Assembly (NCBI RefSeq): GCF_003716875.1
Contig: NZ_CP033078.1
Span: forward strand, 744,001-808,000
DNA length: 64,000 bases
Source of the DNA: Vibrio zhugei
Lineage (GTDB): Bacteria > Pseudomonadota > Gammaproteobacteria > Enterobacterales > Vibrionaceae
Direction of reading: 5' to 3'
A program made the position numbers and the translations under genes. The notes under the pieces were generated by a model. The model was not told the origin of the DNA. It saw only the letters and a list, made by a program, of their open reading frames with translations, and made no database searches. Below are positions 28,005-38,437 of the stretch, one piece after another; within the stretch, counting starts at the first letter, position 1; each line of letters opens with the position of its first letter.

Positions 28005-28850
28005 ATGCCAACTATTGATGAGCGGCTTAAACAAGCCACACAGCAACTCGCTGCCAGCGGCAGTGAATCACCGTCGCTCGATGCGGCGGTGTTGCTCTGT
28101 CATGCACTCAATAAACCCCGCTCGTATTTATTTACTTGGCCGGATAAAACGTTGAATGACGCTGAATCCGCGCAGTTTGAGTCATTCCTCGCCCTACGTC
28201 TTGAAGGCCGACCTGTTGCCCACATTACGGGAGAGCGCGAGTTTTGGTCTTTGCCTTTGCAAGTTTCTCCCACCACGTTGATTCCACGACCTGATACCGA
28301 ACGCTTAGTCGAAGTGGCCTTGGCGTTATCTGATATTCCTGCAGGACAGGTGTTGGATTTGGGAACGGGAACAGGGGCAATCGCTCTGGCTTTGGCATCA
28401 GAGTGGCCACAGCGTTCTATTGTCGGGATTGATTTGCGGATTGAAGCCCAGCAATTAGCACAGCGTAATGCGGCTCGGCTTGGCTTCGACAATGTGACGG
28501 TGAAACAGGGCAGTTGGTTTACACCGCTTAAGGCTGGTACAAAGTTTGCTTTGATTGTTTCCAATCCCCCTTACATTGAAGAAAACGATCCGCATCTAGA
28601 GCAAGGGGATGTTCGATTTGAGCCGAGAAGTGCGTTAGTGGCTTCGCAAAACGGGTTGGCGGACATTACTTACATCAGCGACCATGCCAGAGAGTACTTA
28701 CTGGACGGTGGGTGGCTGATTTTTGAGCATGGGTATGATCAAGGAACAGCGGTTCGTGAACAATTAGTCACATTGGGGTATCAAGATGTGCGCACGGAGC
28801 GAGATTATGGCGGCCAAGAACGTGTAACATTAGGCCGTTTTTTGAGTTAA
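28005..28850 (+). CDS. prmC: Release factor glutamine methyltransferase
   Basis: 281 residues with an N-terminal helical domain and a C-terminal SAM methyltransferase fold. SAM motif DLGTGTGAIAL from 118, and the glutamine-binding NPPY at 187-190. It N5-methylates the Gln of the GGQ motif in RF1 and RF2. It sits directly behind prfA, its substrate gene. Confidence 0.96.
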   Translation: MPTIDERLKQATQQLAASGSESPSLDAAVLLCHALNKPRSYLFTWPDKTLNDAESAQFESFLALRLEGRPVAHITGEREFWSLPLQVSPTTLIPRPDTERLVEVALALSDIPAGQVLDLGTGTGAIALALASEWPQRSIVGIDLRIEAQQLAQRNAARLGFDNVTVKQGSWFTPLKAGTKFALIVSNPPYIEENDPHLEQGDVRFEPRSALVASQNGLADITYISDHAREYLLDGGWLIFEHGYDQGTAVREQLVTLGYQDVRTERDYGGQERVTLGRFLS

Positions 28851-28862
28851 TAGGACAAAGTC

Positions 28863-29246
28863 ATGTACGAATTTTTCAAGCAATTGCATTTATCGACCAT
28901 CGCTATTAGTGTCACGTTGTTAACCGTGAGATACATTTTGATGATGATGGATTCTCCGAAACTGAATAATAAGTTTTTAAAGATTTTCCCTCATATCAAC
29001 GATACTGTGTTGTTGGTTTCTGGCGTGGTATTAATTTATATCACTGGTTTTGTGCCGTTTACCGCAGCAGCACCGTGGATGGCAAGCAAGTTGATGTGTG
29101 TGGTTGCGTATATCGCGTTAGGCGTGTTTGCGTTGAAACTGGGGCGTAACAAATTACTCAGAACGTTTGGTTTTCTCGGGGCGCTGGGGTGGTTAGCCAT
29201 GGCTGGGAATATTGCCGTAACGAAAGTTCCCATGTTTTTTCAATAA
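28863..29246 (+). CDS. sirB2: SirB2 family membrane protein
   Basis: 127 residues with about four membrane helices (YEFFKQLHLSTIAISVTLL at the start; helices near 45-62, 73-91 and 101-121). It matches the SirB2 / YchQ family, conserved in this place between prmC and sirB1. The biochemical role is not known. It overlaps no neighbour; gaps are 12 and 19 bp, so it belongs to the same transcript as hemA-prfA-prmC. Confidence 0.85.
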   Translation: MYEFFKQLHLSTIAISVTLLTVRYILMMMDSPKLNNKFLKIFPHINDTVLLVSGVVLIYITGFVPFTAAAPWMASKLMCVVAYIALGVFALKLGRNKLLRTFGFLGALGWLAMAGNIAVTKVPMFFQ

Positions 29247-29265
29247 GCAATAGAGTAGCGAAGTA

Positions 29266-30950
<1,685 letters not shown>

Positions 30951-31154
30951 CACGCTAAACGTTACGTTTAGCGATAACATCATAACGCGCCTGAATTGTT
31001 AGGCGTGTTGTGATGTGATGTGTTCCACTCCCTCCGGTTAATTTTCTTCTTGCGATGTTGCTCATGACACCCTTCACGCCCGATGGATTCGAGCTATAAT
31101 GCCGCTTGAATTGATATCGTAATGAGATAACGTGTTTGAACAAGGATAACAACC

Positions 31155-31631
31155 ATGACGCCAGCCATTAATTTAGCCAAAAAAAAGAAAACGCCTCATA
31201 CTATCCATCAGTACCAGCATGATCCAAATAGTGAAAGTTACGGCGAAGAAGCGGCTCGCGTGTTGGGTCAAGATCCTAGTACGGTGTTTAAAACGTTACT
31301 GTTTGCGTTAAACGGGGAAGAGAAGCAATTAGCCGTCGCGGTGATTCCGGTCAGTTTGCGCCTCAATCTCAAATTGGCTGCGAAAGCTGCGAAAGCCAAA
31401 AAAGCCGAAATGGCCAAGCCCGACATCGCCGAGAAAACGACAGGTTATGTCGTCGGTGGTATCAGCCCTCTAGGGCAGAAGAAAGCCTTACCCACCTTTA
31501 TTCATCATAGTGCCGAATTACAGGATACGATATGTGTTAGCGCGGGTAAGCGAGGGTTAGAAATAGAATTGTCGCCACAAGATCTAGCGATGTTAACTCG
31601 CGGAACCTTCGTTGATTTGTGCGGGGAATAA
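31155..31631 (+). CDS. ybaK: YbaK/EbsC family aminoacyl-tRNA deacylase
   Basis: 158 residues, single-domain YbaK type. The core (GEEAARVLGQDPSTVFKTLL with the family Lys, then VVGGISPLGQKKALPTFIHH) matches Cys-tRNA(Pro) deacylases that hydrolyse mischarged tRNA in the cytoplasm. ATG follows CAAGGATAACAACC. Terminated by a bidirectional hairpin facing uraA. Confidence 0.9.
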   Translation: MTPAINLAKKKKTPHTIHQYQHDPNSESYGEEAARVLGQDPSTVFKTLLFALNGEEKQLAVAVIPVSLRLNLKLAAKAAKAKKAEMAKPDIAEKTTGYVVGGISPLGQKKALPTFIHHSAELQDTICVSAGKRGLEIELSPQDLAMLTRGTFVDLCGE

Positions 31632-31654
31632 CCTCGTTTCTCAGTGTCGAACGC

Positions 31655-31689
31655 GCATAAAAAAAGGTCCATAAAGGACCTTTTTTTAT
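31655..31689. terminator. Bidirectional terminator between ybaK and uraA
   Basis: Long perfect stem ATAAAAAAAGGTCC / GGACCTTTTTTTAT around a 5-base loop. The A/T-rich outer arms give a T tract on both strands for the convergent genes. Confidence 0.93.
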
Positions 31690-31712
31690 GCATTTTAAAG
31701 GAAGAGGAGAGT

Positions 31713-32957
31713 TTACTCGTCGTCGAGCTGAGTACTATCTACGATATGATTTTCGCCAAGATCTTGTGGCAAAATAAGATTCAGTACAATCCCGACGATA
31801 CCACATAAGCTAACACCCTGTAGGTTGAAGTTACCAATTCCAAATGCCATCCCACCAATGCCAAACACCAAGACAACCCCAACAATGACTAGATTACGGG
31901 ATTTGTGTAAATCAACGTTATGCTTAATGAGTGAATTCAGACCTACGGTGGCAATGGAGCCAAATAATAAGATCATGATTCCACCCATGACAGGCACAGG
32001 AATGGTTTGTAAGAACGCGCCGAGCTTGCCAATTAACGCTAATGCAATCGCGGTAACGGCAGCCCAAGTCATGATCACCGGATTAAATGCTCGAGTTAAT
32101 GTCACCGCTCCTGTGACTTCGCTGTATGTCGTGTTCGGCGGCGCTCCTAAAAAAGCCGCCAAAATTGTGGCGACACCGTCACCAGTAATGGTGCGATGCA
32201 AACCGGGTTTTTTTAAATAGTCTTTACCGGTGACGTTAGAAATCGCAATCATGTCGCCAACATGCTCGACCGCTGGAGCAATCGCCACGGGAATCATGAA
32301 TAAAATGGCGTTGATATTGAATTCAGGCATGGTGAAGTTTGGCAGTGCGAACCAAGCCGCTTGGTGAATGGCGGAAAAGTCGACAACACCAAAAAATAAG
32401 GACAGCATGTAGCCAACGAAAATACCACCACAGATAGGAATTAAGCGGAAAAACCCTTTGACATAAACACTAATCGCAATGGTGGTGAGCAAAGAGGCTA
32501 GGGCTATCCACAGGGCATAGTCACCATTGACTAACTGGGCACTCCCATCGCCGGATTTTCCCATCGCCATATTCACGGCGGTAGGGGCAAGGCCAAGCCC
32601 AATCACCATGATGACCGGACCGACAACCACAGGAGGCAGTAATTTATGGATAAAGCCAACCCCACGAACTTTAATCGCGGCACCAAGCAACACATACACC
32701 ATACCCGCTGCGACTAGGCCACCCATGGTCGCGGCAATACCGAAGGCTTGTGTGCCATACATAATGGGAGCAATAAAGGCAAAAGAAGAGGCGAGGAAAA
32801 TAGGAACGGAGCGGCGAGTAATGAGTTGGAATAAGAGGGTACCAGCGCCGGCCCCAAACAGTGCAACGTTAGGATCTAATCCCGTTAACAACGGAACAAG
32901 AACCAGTGCACCAAATGCTACAAATAACATTTGTGCGCCAATAATGGCATTTTTCAT
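31713..32957 (-). CDS. uraA: Uracil permease, NCS2 family
   Basis: 414 residues, strongly hydrophobic with about 14 membrane segments. NCS2 hallmarks are the segment VAIAPAVEHVGDMIAIS (with the substrate-binding Glu), the region GAPPNTTYSEVTGAVTLTR, and the end IVLNLILP. It takes up uracil with protons. The minus-strand leader contains a 12-bp LacI-type palindrome (33005-33016). The gene is convergent with ybaK. Confidence 0.94.
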   Translation of the reverse strand: MKNAIIGAQMLFVAFGALVLVPLLTGLDPNVALFGAGAGTLLFQLITRRSVPIFLASSFAFIAPIMYGTQAFGIAATMGGLVAAGMVYVLLGAAIKVRGVGFIHKLLPPVVVGPVIMVIGLGLAPTAVNMAMGKSGDGSAQLVNGDYALWIALASLLTTIAISVYVKGFFRLIPICGGIFVGYMLSLFFGVVDFSAIHQAAWFALPNFTMPEFNINAILFMIPVAIAPAVEHVGDMIAISNVTGKDYLKKPGLHRTITGDGVATILAAFLGAPPNTTYSEVTGAVTLTRAFNPVIMTWAAVTAIALALIGKLGAFLQTIPVPVMGGIMILLFGSIATVGLNSLIKHNVDLHKSRNLVIVGVVLVFGIGGMAFGIGNFNLQGVSLCGIVGIVLNLILPQDLGENHIVDSTQLDDE

Positions 32958-33004
32958 CGTATTTTCCCTGATGCTATAAAAATTGGGGGAATTTTATCAC
33001 TTTT

Positions 33005-33016
33005 GTAATCGATTAC
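33005..33016. promoter_or_regulatory. Palindrome GTAATCGATTAC in the uraA leader
   Basis: Perfect 12-bp palindrome with a central CG, 48 bp upstream of the uraA start. Shape resembles operators of the LacI family (PurR, CytR), but the regulator is not known. Confidence 0.4.
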
Positions 33017-33173
33017 CATATGTATTCAATAGAAAATCGTCGACTTTTTGTCTGTAACGGAGAGAAAATGGTCTGAAAACTGGAATTTTGACGCTATCCT
33101 GAATCCCATCTCTTGCCCGGGGTTCGATACTTGCTTATCATCAAGCTTCATGAATAGGGAACGATAGAATGTT

Positions 33174-34400
33174 ATGCGCTATTTAGCTTTATTGTTAATC
33201 GGGGTCATATCACTGCCAGCGGCAGCGGTGACTAAAGTGAACTTGTATCAAACACAGGTAACGGTTGATCCACAAAATGCACAATCGGATGATCAGATTA
33301 GAATCCAAGGTATGGAGCAAGTTTTAGTTCGTGCCACAGGTTCCACATCGGCATTGCAAAATAGTGTTGTAAAAAAAGCACTCAATAATAACGACCAGTA
33401 CCTCACACAGATCAGTCGTACAGAGAACGACCAAGGTCAAGGGGTGGTGAAACTGGGATTCAATGGCGTCCATATTCGCGAGTTGCTCACTCAAGCTCAA
33501 TTGCCCTTCTGGCCGGCACAACGCACCAATATTCTGGTTTGGTTAGTAAAAGATACCGATTATGACCGTCAGATTATCTGGGAAAGCAGCCGCTCCCCCT
33601 TGCTTAAAGAAATGCGTCAAGAAGCCAGAGTCCGCGGATTGCCGTTAACCTTGCCCGTTGGCGATTTTTCTGACGTGACAGGCTTATCCACCACGGATCT
33701 TTGGGGAGGCTTTAGCGATGCGATAGGTGAGGCGAGTGCGCGTTACCCGACCGATGCCATCATGGTGGTACAAGCGCAAGGAGATGAGCTGCATTGGACG
33801 CTGTATGATCAACCGGCACATGCGATGCAAGACGATTTTAAAGAACCGGTCACCGGCCAAGCGAGTGGTGATGATGCAATGAAGACCATGATTGACACGA
33901 TCAGTGAATATTATGCTCAGCGTGGTGGCGTTATCGTTTCCGACCAATCCTCTCAGTCATTAAATGCGGACTTTACTCATGTGACGGATGCGCAAGATTT
34001 CTTTAATATAGAGAAAATGCTGACATCATTAAGTTCGGTTGCATCCGTGAATGTGCAGCATATTAAAGGTGATGACGTACAATATCGTATTCACCTACTC
34101 ACCTCGGCGGATGTCTTCAAAGACGAAGTATTGAGAAACGATGCGGTACAAAGCTCTGACCGTCAGAATGATTGGATGAATGTGGAAAAAATGCCGCAAT
34201 TTTCCCACTCCAACAGCCAAGTGGATTCCACCGGGCTGGCCCCATCTTCTGGTGACAGTGAGACATCCATGGCGATGGATTCTGGTGATTCACAGTCGCT
34301 GGATGGTCCATCACCGTCTGCGAATGATGGAACTTCTGCGGATTCACCGCAGCCACATAGACCGACTCTGCATTTTATTTGGAATCACGAAAACGGATAA
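33174..34400 (+). CDS. DUF2066 domain-containing exported protein
   Basis: 408 residues. Signal peptide with LLLIGVISLPAAAV at residues 6-19. The rest fits DUF2066 proteins (RIQGMEQVLVRATGSTSALQ; LLTQAQLPFWPAQRTNILVW), found in many gamma-proteobacteria next to core genes; no biochemical function is established. The last 60 residues are Ser/Asp/Pro-rich and look disordered. The best-spaced ribosome binding site (AGGGA) serves an out-of-frame ATG 5 bp upstream, so initiation may be weak or coupled. A strong terminator follows. Confidence 0.8.
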   Translation: MRYLALLLIGVISLPAAAVTKVNLYQTQVTVDPQNAQSDDQIRIQGMEQVLVRATGSTSALQNSVVKKALNNNDQYLTQISRTENDQGQGVVKLGFNGVHIRELLTQAQLPFWPAQRTNILVWLVKDTDYDRQIIWESSRSPLLKEMRQEARVRGLPLTLPVGDFSDVTGLSTTDLWGGFSDAIGEASARYPTDAIMVVQAQGDELHWTLYDQPAHAMQDDFKEPVTGQASGDDAMKTMIDTISEYYAQRGGVIVSDQSSQSLNADFTHVTDAQDFFNIEKMLTSLSSVASVNVQHIKGDDVQYRIHLLTSADVFKDEVLRNDAVQSSDRQNDWMNVEKMPQFSHSNSQVDSTGLAPSSGDSETSMAMDSGDSQSLDGPSPSANDGTSADSPQPHRPTLHFIWNHENG

Positions 34401-34418
34401 ACAGAGTTTAAGAGAAGA

Positions 34419-34446
34419 AAAGCGCAGCTATCGGCTGCGCTTTTTT
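34419..34446 (+). terminator. Terminator of the DUF2066 gene
   Basis: Stem AAGCGCAGC / GCTGCGCTT with a 5-base loop, followed by T residues, 18 bp after the stop codon; minus-strand side also T rich. Confidence 0.9.
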
Positions 34447-34507
34447 GTTGCCCACTGTTTGGAGCAAAAGAGCTTTCGCTTAGTGCTGCCGCCTAGTACA
34501 TCGGCGG

Positions 34508-35089
34508 TTAACTTGTGCTCAGACCTTTCATTTGAGTGGCCACCAAAGCTAGGCGTTTTCCTAGATGTTGCGTTAGAGTGATTTCATCGGGAGATAATGA
34601 GTCACTATGTCCGCTCACATGGCTCGCCCCATAAGGGGTTCCACCATGTTTGGTGGTGTGCAGCGCAGGTTGTGAATAAGGAATGCCCAAGATCATCATG
34701 CCATGATGGAGCAGTGGCAGCATCATGGTATTTTGGGTGGTTTCCTGGCCGCCATGAAGGCTGGACGATGAGGTAAACACACACGCAGGTTTGTCAATGA
34801 GATCGCCTCCGACCCATAGGGCTGTGGTTTGATCCCAAAAGTGCTTCATGGGCGCAGACATGTTACCAAACCACACCGGACTGCCCATGGCCAAACCATC
34901 ACAATGTTTGAGTTCCTCAAGGCTGAGGATGGGATCGACGGGGTCATGTGGCGAGTCAGTAAACTCCGACACGGTACGTAATAACGCTTCACATCCCGCT
35001 ACGGATTCCACCCCGCGCGCAATGTGGCGAGCAAGTGTGCGCGTACTGCCGTGTCGGCTGTGATAGAGCACGACAACTTGAGTACTCAT
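34508..35089 (-). CDS. wrbA: WrbA-type NAD(P)H:quinone oxidoreductase (flavodoxin fold)
   Basis: 193 residues. Flavodoxin-like FMN-binding loop HSRHGSTRTLARHIARGVE near the start and the WrbA segment GSPVWFGNMSAPMKHFWDQT. It reduces quinones by two electrons, avoiding semiquinone radicals. The sequence is somewhat shorter than classical WrbA and could be a paralogue. Its ATG overlaps the stop of the arsC-like gene by four bases (ATGA), so the two are translationally coupled. Confidence 0.82.
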   Translation of the reverse strand: MSTQVVVLYHSRHGSTRTLARHIARGVESVAGCEALLRTVSEFTDSPHDPVDPILSLEELKHCDGLAMGSPVWFGNMSAPMKHFWDQTTALWVGGDLIDKPACVFTSSSSLHGGQETTQNTMMLPLLHHGMMILGIPYSQPALHTTKHGGTPYGASHVSGHSDSLSPDEITLTQHLGKRLALVATQMKGLSTS

Positions 35090-35436
35090 AAAATCTCAAG
35101 CACGCTTTCGGGTGGACGGCCAATACGGGCATGTTCCCCATTGACAACGATCGGACGTTCGATCAATTTTGGCGTGTCTACCATCGCTTGAAACAGCGCA
35201 TCATCGCTCAAGGATTGGTCATCAAGATTTTGGCTTTTATAAGCCTCTTCCTTGGTTCTCATCATTTTACGAACACTATCTAAACCGAGTTTGGCAAACA
35301 ATGTTTTAAGCTCTTCGAGTGACGGCGGCGTTTCTAAGTATTTCACCACTTCAGGCTGGACATTATTGGCTTCTAGCAGTACTAAGGTCTCACGACTTTT
35401 TGAGCATCTTGGGTTATGATAAATCACGACTGACAT
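35086..35436 (-). CDS. yfgD: ArsC/YfgD family glutaredoxin-dependent reductase
   Basis: 116 residues, thioredoxin-like fold of the ArsC family with the reactive Cys11 in NPRCSKSRETL and the conserved PIVVNGEHARIGRP. Annotated arsenate reductases share this, but the chromosomal YfgD branch next to bepA (as here, 17 bp downstream of it) is not proven to reduce arsenate. It is separate from the arsenite module at 61-62 kb. Confidence 0.85.
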   Translation of the reverse strand: MSVVIYHNPRCSKSRETLVLLEANNVQPEVVKYLETPPSLEELKTLFAKLGLDSVRKMMRTKEEAYKSQNLDDQSLSDDALFQAMVDTPKLIERPIVVNGEHARIGRPPESVLEIL

Positions 35437-35452
35437 AGTCTCTTCCTATCTC

Positions 35453-36931
35453 TTAGTTTTTCTGTAACGCTGTAAAACGATCACGTTGAACGAGCAGTTG
35501 GTCAATTCGGGCATCGTAACGCGCTTGTTCGAGGCTGCCCAGCTTAGCGAGTTGACTCGCTTGAGTATAGTATTGAATCGCTTTTGTCCACTGTGCTTTT
35601 AATGCCAAAATTTCGGCGCGCGCAGCTAATTCTTCTTGTTCATTCCCTAGGCGGTTGTTCGCTTTGGATAGTAAATCCCAGCCGTTAACATCATCTGGAT
35701 GAGCATGAGTGTAACGCTGTAGGACATGAATCGCCGCTTTAAATTTCCCCTCGTCATACAACACATTGGCGTAGTTAATCAAAATGACCGCGCTATCAGG
35801 GTTATTTTTGCGTGCATGATTAAGCATAGCTTGTGCTTTAGAAGCTTGCTTCAACGCTAAATATAAATCACTCATGGCATCGAGATAAAACGGGTTATCA
35901 GGCGATTTTTTCCATAGAGGAAATAATGTGGCTTTAGCTTGAGACAGTTTATCGCTGTCCAAGTACACCAAGGCTTGGCCATAATCAAAGGCCTCCTTCA
36001 TCGCGGCGGGTGCCTGCGCCTTATGGCGTGATAGCCAGTCTAGCGCGGAGGCCGGCTTTAAGTCGCTATAGCGCGCTACGACCCGAGAGCGAGCTAAGTA
36101 GAAAGATAATGATGGCTTAGGATGATGCGCTTTATATTGCTGCGCACGCTGCCGTGTATCGGTAATTCTCGATTGTGGCAGTGGGTGCGTGAGTAACATT
36201 TGTGGTGGTTTGGATGAGTAGCGATATTCTGCCGCCAATCGACTGAAAAAGCGCGGCATCGCCATGACATTAAACCCCGCATTTTCCAGTGTTCTCATGC
36301 CAAATCGATCCGCTTCTTGTTCGTTGCTGCGCGAGTAGTTGAGCTGGCCTTGAATATGACCCGCCATGGTTGCGTTAAGTGCCGCGATTCCTGCTTGAGG
36401 AGAGGCTATCGCCAGAAGTAGGGAGCCTGCCATCGCAGCAATGGTGGCTGGCGTATTACGAGCTTCTTCTTCCATGCGCCGCGCTAAATGTCGCTGAGTA
36501 ATATGGGAGATCTCATGCGCCATGACAGACGCCAATTCGCTTTCTGTTTGCGTATGTAAAAAAAGCCCAGAGTGCAGGGCTACGTGTCCTCCAAAAAAGG
36601 CGAACGCATTGAGCACCGGATTATGAATCAAAATAAATTGAAAGGGCGTTTTGACATTATCGGCGTGGGAGACTAAACGATGCCCTAAATCATCAATATA
36701 TTGATTTAATACTGGGTCGTTAATGATCGGCTGAGTCGCTCTGAGGATGCGCATATAAGCATCCCCGTATTGGAGTTCTTTGTTGATGGATAACGTAGAG
36801 CCCGCCACTGTGCCAATGTCTGGTAAATCGGCACTATTGGGCTCGGCTACACTGGGCACTGCAATACTCAATGATAAGGCAGAGACCAAACATAAGCCCA
36901 GCAATGAACGCTTTTTTTTCTGAAACATCAT
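35453..36931 (-). CDS. bepA: BepA (YfgC), periplasmic metalloprotease and chaperone with TPR
   Basis: 492 residues from the ATG after TTAGGAGCTCAATTTCGC (a second ATG follows directly). Sec signal peptide ends near SVAEP (about 27-31). The M48 protease motif HEISH is at 139-143 with the third zinc ligand in NEQEADRFGM. TPR repeats fill the C-terminal half (about 300-490). BepA cares for outer-membrane protein assembly (LptD, BamA). The order bepA-arsC(yfgD) is conserved. Confidence 0.93.
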   Translation of the reverse strand: MMFQKKKRSLLGLCLVSALSLSIAVPSVAEPNSADLPDIGTVAGSTLSINKELQYGDAYMRILRATQPIINDPVLNQYIDDLGHRLVSHADNVKTPFQFILIHNPVLNAFAFFGGHVALHSGLFLHTQTESELASVMAHEISHITQRHLARRMEEEARNTPATIAAMAGSLLLAIASPQAGIAALNATMAGHIQGQLNYSRSNEQEADRFGMRTLENAGFNVMAMPRFFSRLAAEYRYSSKPPQMLLTHPLPQSRITDTRQRAQQYKAHHPKPSLSFYLARSRVVARYSDLKPASALDWLSRHKAQAPAAMKEAFDYGQALVYLDSDKLSQAKATLFPLWKKSPDNPFYLDAMSDLYLALKQASKAQAMLNHARKNNPDSAVILINYANVLYDEGKFKAAIHVLQRYTHAHPDDVNGWDLLSKANNRLGNEQEELAARAEILALKAQWTKAIQYYTQASQLAKLGSLEQARYDARIDQLLVQRDRFTALQKN

Positions 36932-37309
36932 GCGAAATTGAGCTCCTAAGGCAACTGACTTTATGACCATGAGCTCGACAAAAGGTTTCTCTTATGAGCT
37001 CATGAACGAACTTGAGTTAAATAAGGGAGAGATTGAGTGTTTCCCTTGTGATAAAAGCGATACAATACTGCCATCTCGTCACATGAAGTCATGCGCATAG
37101 CGCTCATTCAGTTGGTGTGACTATAACTATCATAATCATTCAACGAATAAATGAAACCATGAGAGGTTGATTTTATAACACTTTTTATTGGATAGCGGGC
37201 GCATATTGATGCCTTTCTTTCGCCGAGCATCACAATTCTTTGTTGTCTCGAAACAATAGAAAGCGACGTTTATTAAAGCATATAGCAGCGAGTACAGGAG
37301 TATCATGGC
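36932..37309. other. Divergent intergenic region bepA / perM
   Basis: 378 bp. It contains a repeated ATGAGCTC (36969-36976 and 36994-37001, the second within palindrome ATGAGCTCAT) close to the bepA side, and AT-rich sequence likely carrying both promoters. No supported gene or clear consensus promoter was found. Confidence 0.45.
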
Positions 37310-38389
37310 ATGCTAGAATTGGTCCAAAATTGGTACAGAAGGCGCTTTTCTGATCCAAACGCGGTCAGTCTATTGGCGGTATTAATTGTTGGTTTCGTCA
37401 CGATTTACTTTTTTGGTCATTTAATTGCGCCATTATTGGTTGCGGTTGTTTTAGCTTATTTGTTGGAATGGCCAGTGATGCATCTACAACGTTGGCGCCT
37501 GCCGCGCACTCCCGCAGTGATTTTAGTCTTACTCGCTTTTATTGGCTTGATGTTATTTGCTTTGTTTGGTTTAGTTCCGACGATTTGGAAGCAGGTTGCT
37601 AATTTGGTGAACGATATTCCGAGCATGTACACAGATTTGCAGCGTTCTGTCATGTCCATCCCCAAACGTTATCCGGAGTTGGCCAACTTGGATATTGTCG
37701 AGCCTTTAATGGATAACGCCAAAAATAAAGCGCTGATGTTTGGTGAATCCGCACTAAAAGGTTCACTGTCATCGCTTATCAGTATCGCTACGTTGGCGGT
37801 GTATTTGATTTTGGTACCGTTATTGGTGTTCTTTATTCTCAAAGATAAACAGCAAATGTTACGAGGCTTTGGTCGTATTATGCCTCGTAACCGAGTGCTT
37901 GCCGCGCAGGTATGGAGTGAGATGAATGAGCAAATCTCCAATTACATACGTGGTAAAGCGCTGGAAATTGTCATTGTTGGTGTCGCCACTTACATTACCT
38001 TTGCGGTATTAGACCTTCGCTACGCGGTATTGTTAGCGGTAGCGGTTGGGGCATCGGTCCTGATCCCGTATATTGGCGCCGCTGTGGTCACCGTGCCAGT
38101 GGCGATTGTAGGGTTATTTCAATGGGGGCTAACCCCCGAGTTTTATACGATGATGATCGTATATGGGATTGTGCAAATCATTGATGGTAATGTGATCGTA
38201 CCCATTTTATTTTCGGAAGCGGTCAATCTGCATCCGGTCGCCATCATTGCTGCGGTCTTAATTTTTGGCGGGCTATGGGGGTTCTGGGGGGTCTTTTTTG
38301 CCATCCCATTGGCTACGTTGGTCAAAGCGGTATGGCATGCTTTGCCAGCGTTCGAGGACTCTGGGTATCATTCACCGACAGAAGAATAA
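37310..38389 (+). CDS. perM: PerM / AI-2E family membrane protein
   Basis: 359 residues with about eight membrane helices: clusters at 17-75, 150-175 and 210-345, and a large loop (about 95-150) between. Family: AI-2E transporter-like exporters; the E. coli homologue next to bepA is PerM (permease of unknown substrate). The AGGAG lies 9 bases before this ATG but 4 bases before an overlapping 3-codon frame (ATG GCA TGC TAG). Downstream terminator is split by IS4. Confidence 0.88.
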   Translation: MLELVQNWYRRRFSDPNAVSLLAVLIVGFVTIYFFGHLIAPLLVAVVLAYLLEWPVMHLQRWRLPRTPAVILVLLAFIGLMLFALFGLVPTIWKQVANLVNDIPSMYTDLQRSVMSIPKRYPELANLDIVEPLMDNAKNKALMFGESALKGSLSSLISIATLAVYLILVPLLVFFILKDKQQMLRGFGRIMPRNRVLAAQVWSEMNEQISNYIRGKALEIVIVGVATYITFAVLDLRYAVLLAVAVGASVLIPYIGAAVVTVPVAIVGLFQWGLTPEFYTMMIVYGIVQIIDGNVIVPILFSEAVNLHPVAIIAAVLIFGGLWGFWGVFFAIPLATLVKAVWHALPAFEDSGYHSPTEE

Positions 38390-38437
38390 TTGAGATTTAT
38401 TGAGATAACCAAACAAAAAAAAGCGCCTGATGATAGG

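Noticed and set aside
30953..31006. Two inverted repeats after kdsA as a rho-independent terminator
   Set aside because: Stems are present but no T run follows; noted in the kdsA entry only.
35086..35436. arsC-like gene as part of the arsenic island
   Set aside because: It stands beside bepA in the conserved core and is 25 kb from arsR-acr3; likely the YfgD branch.
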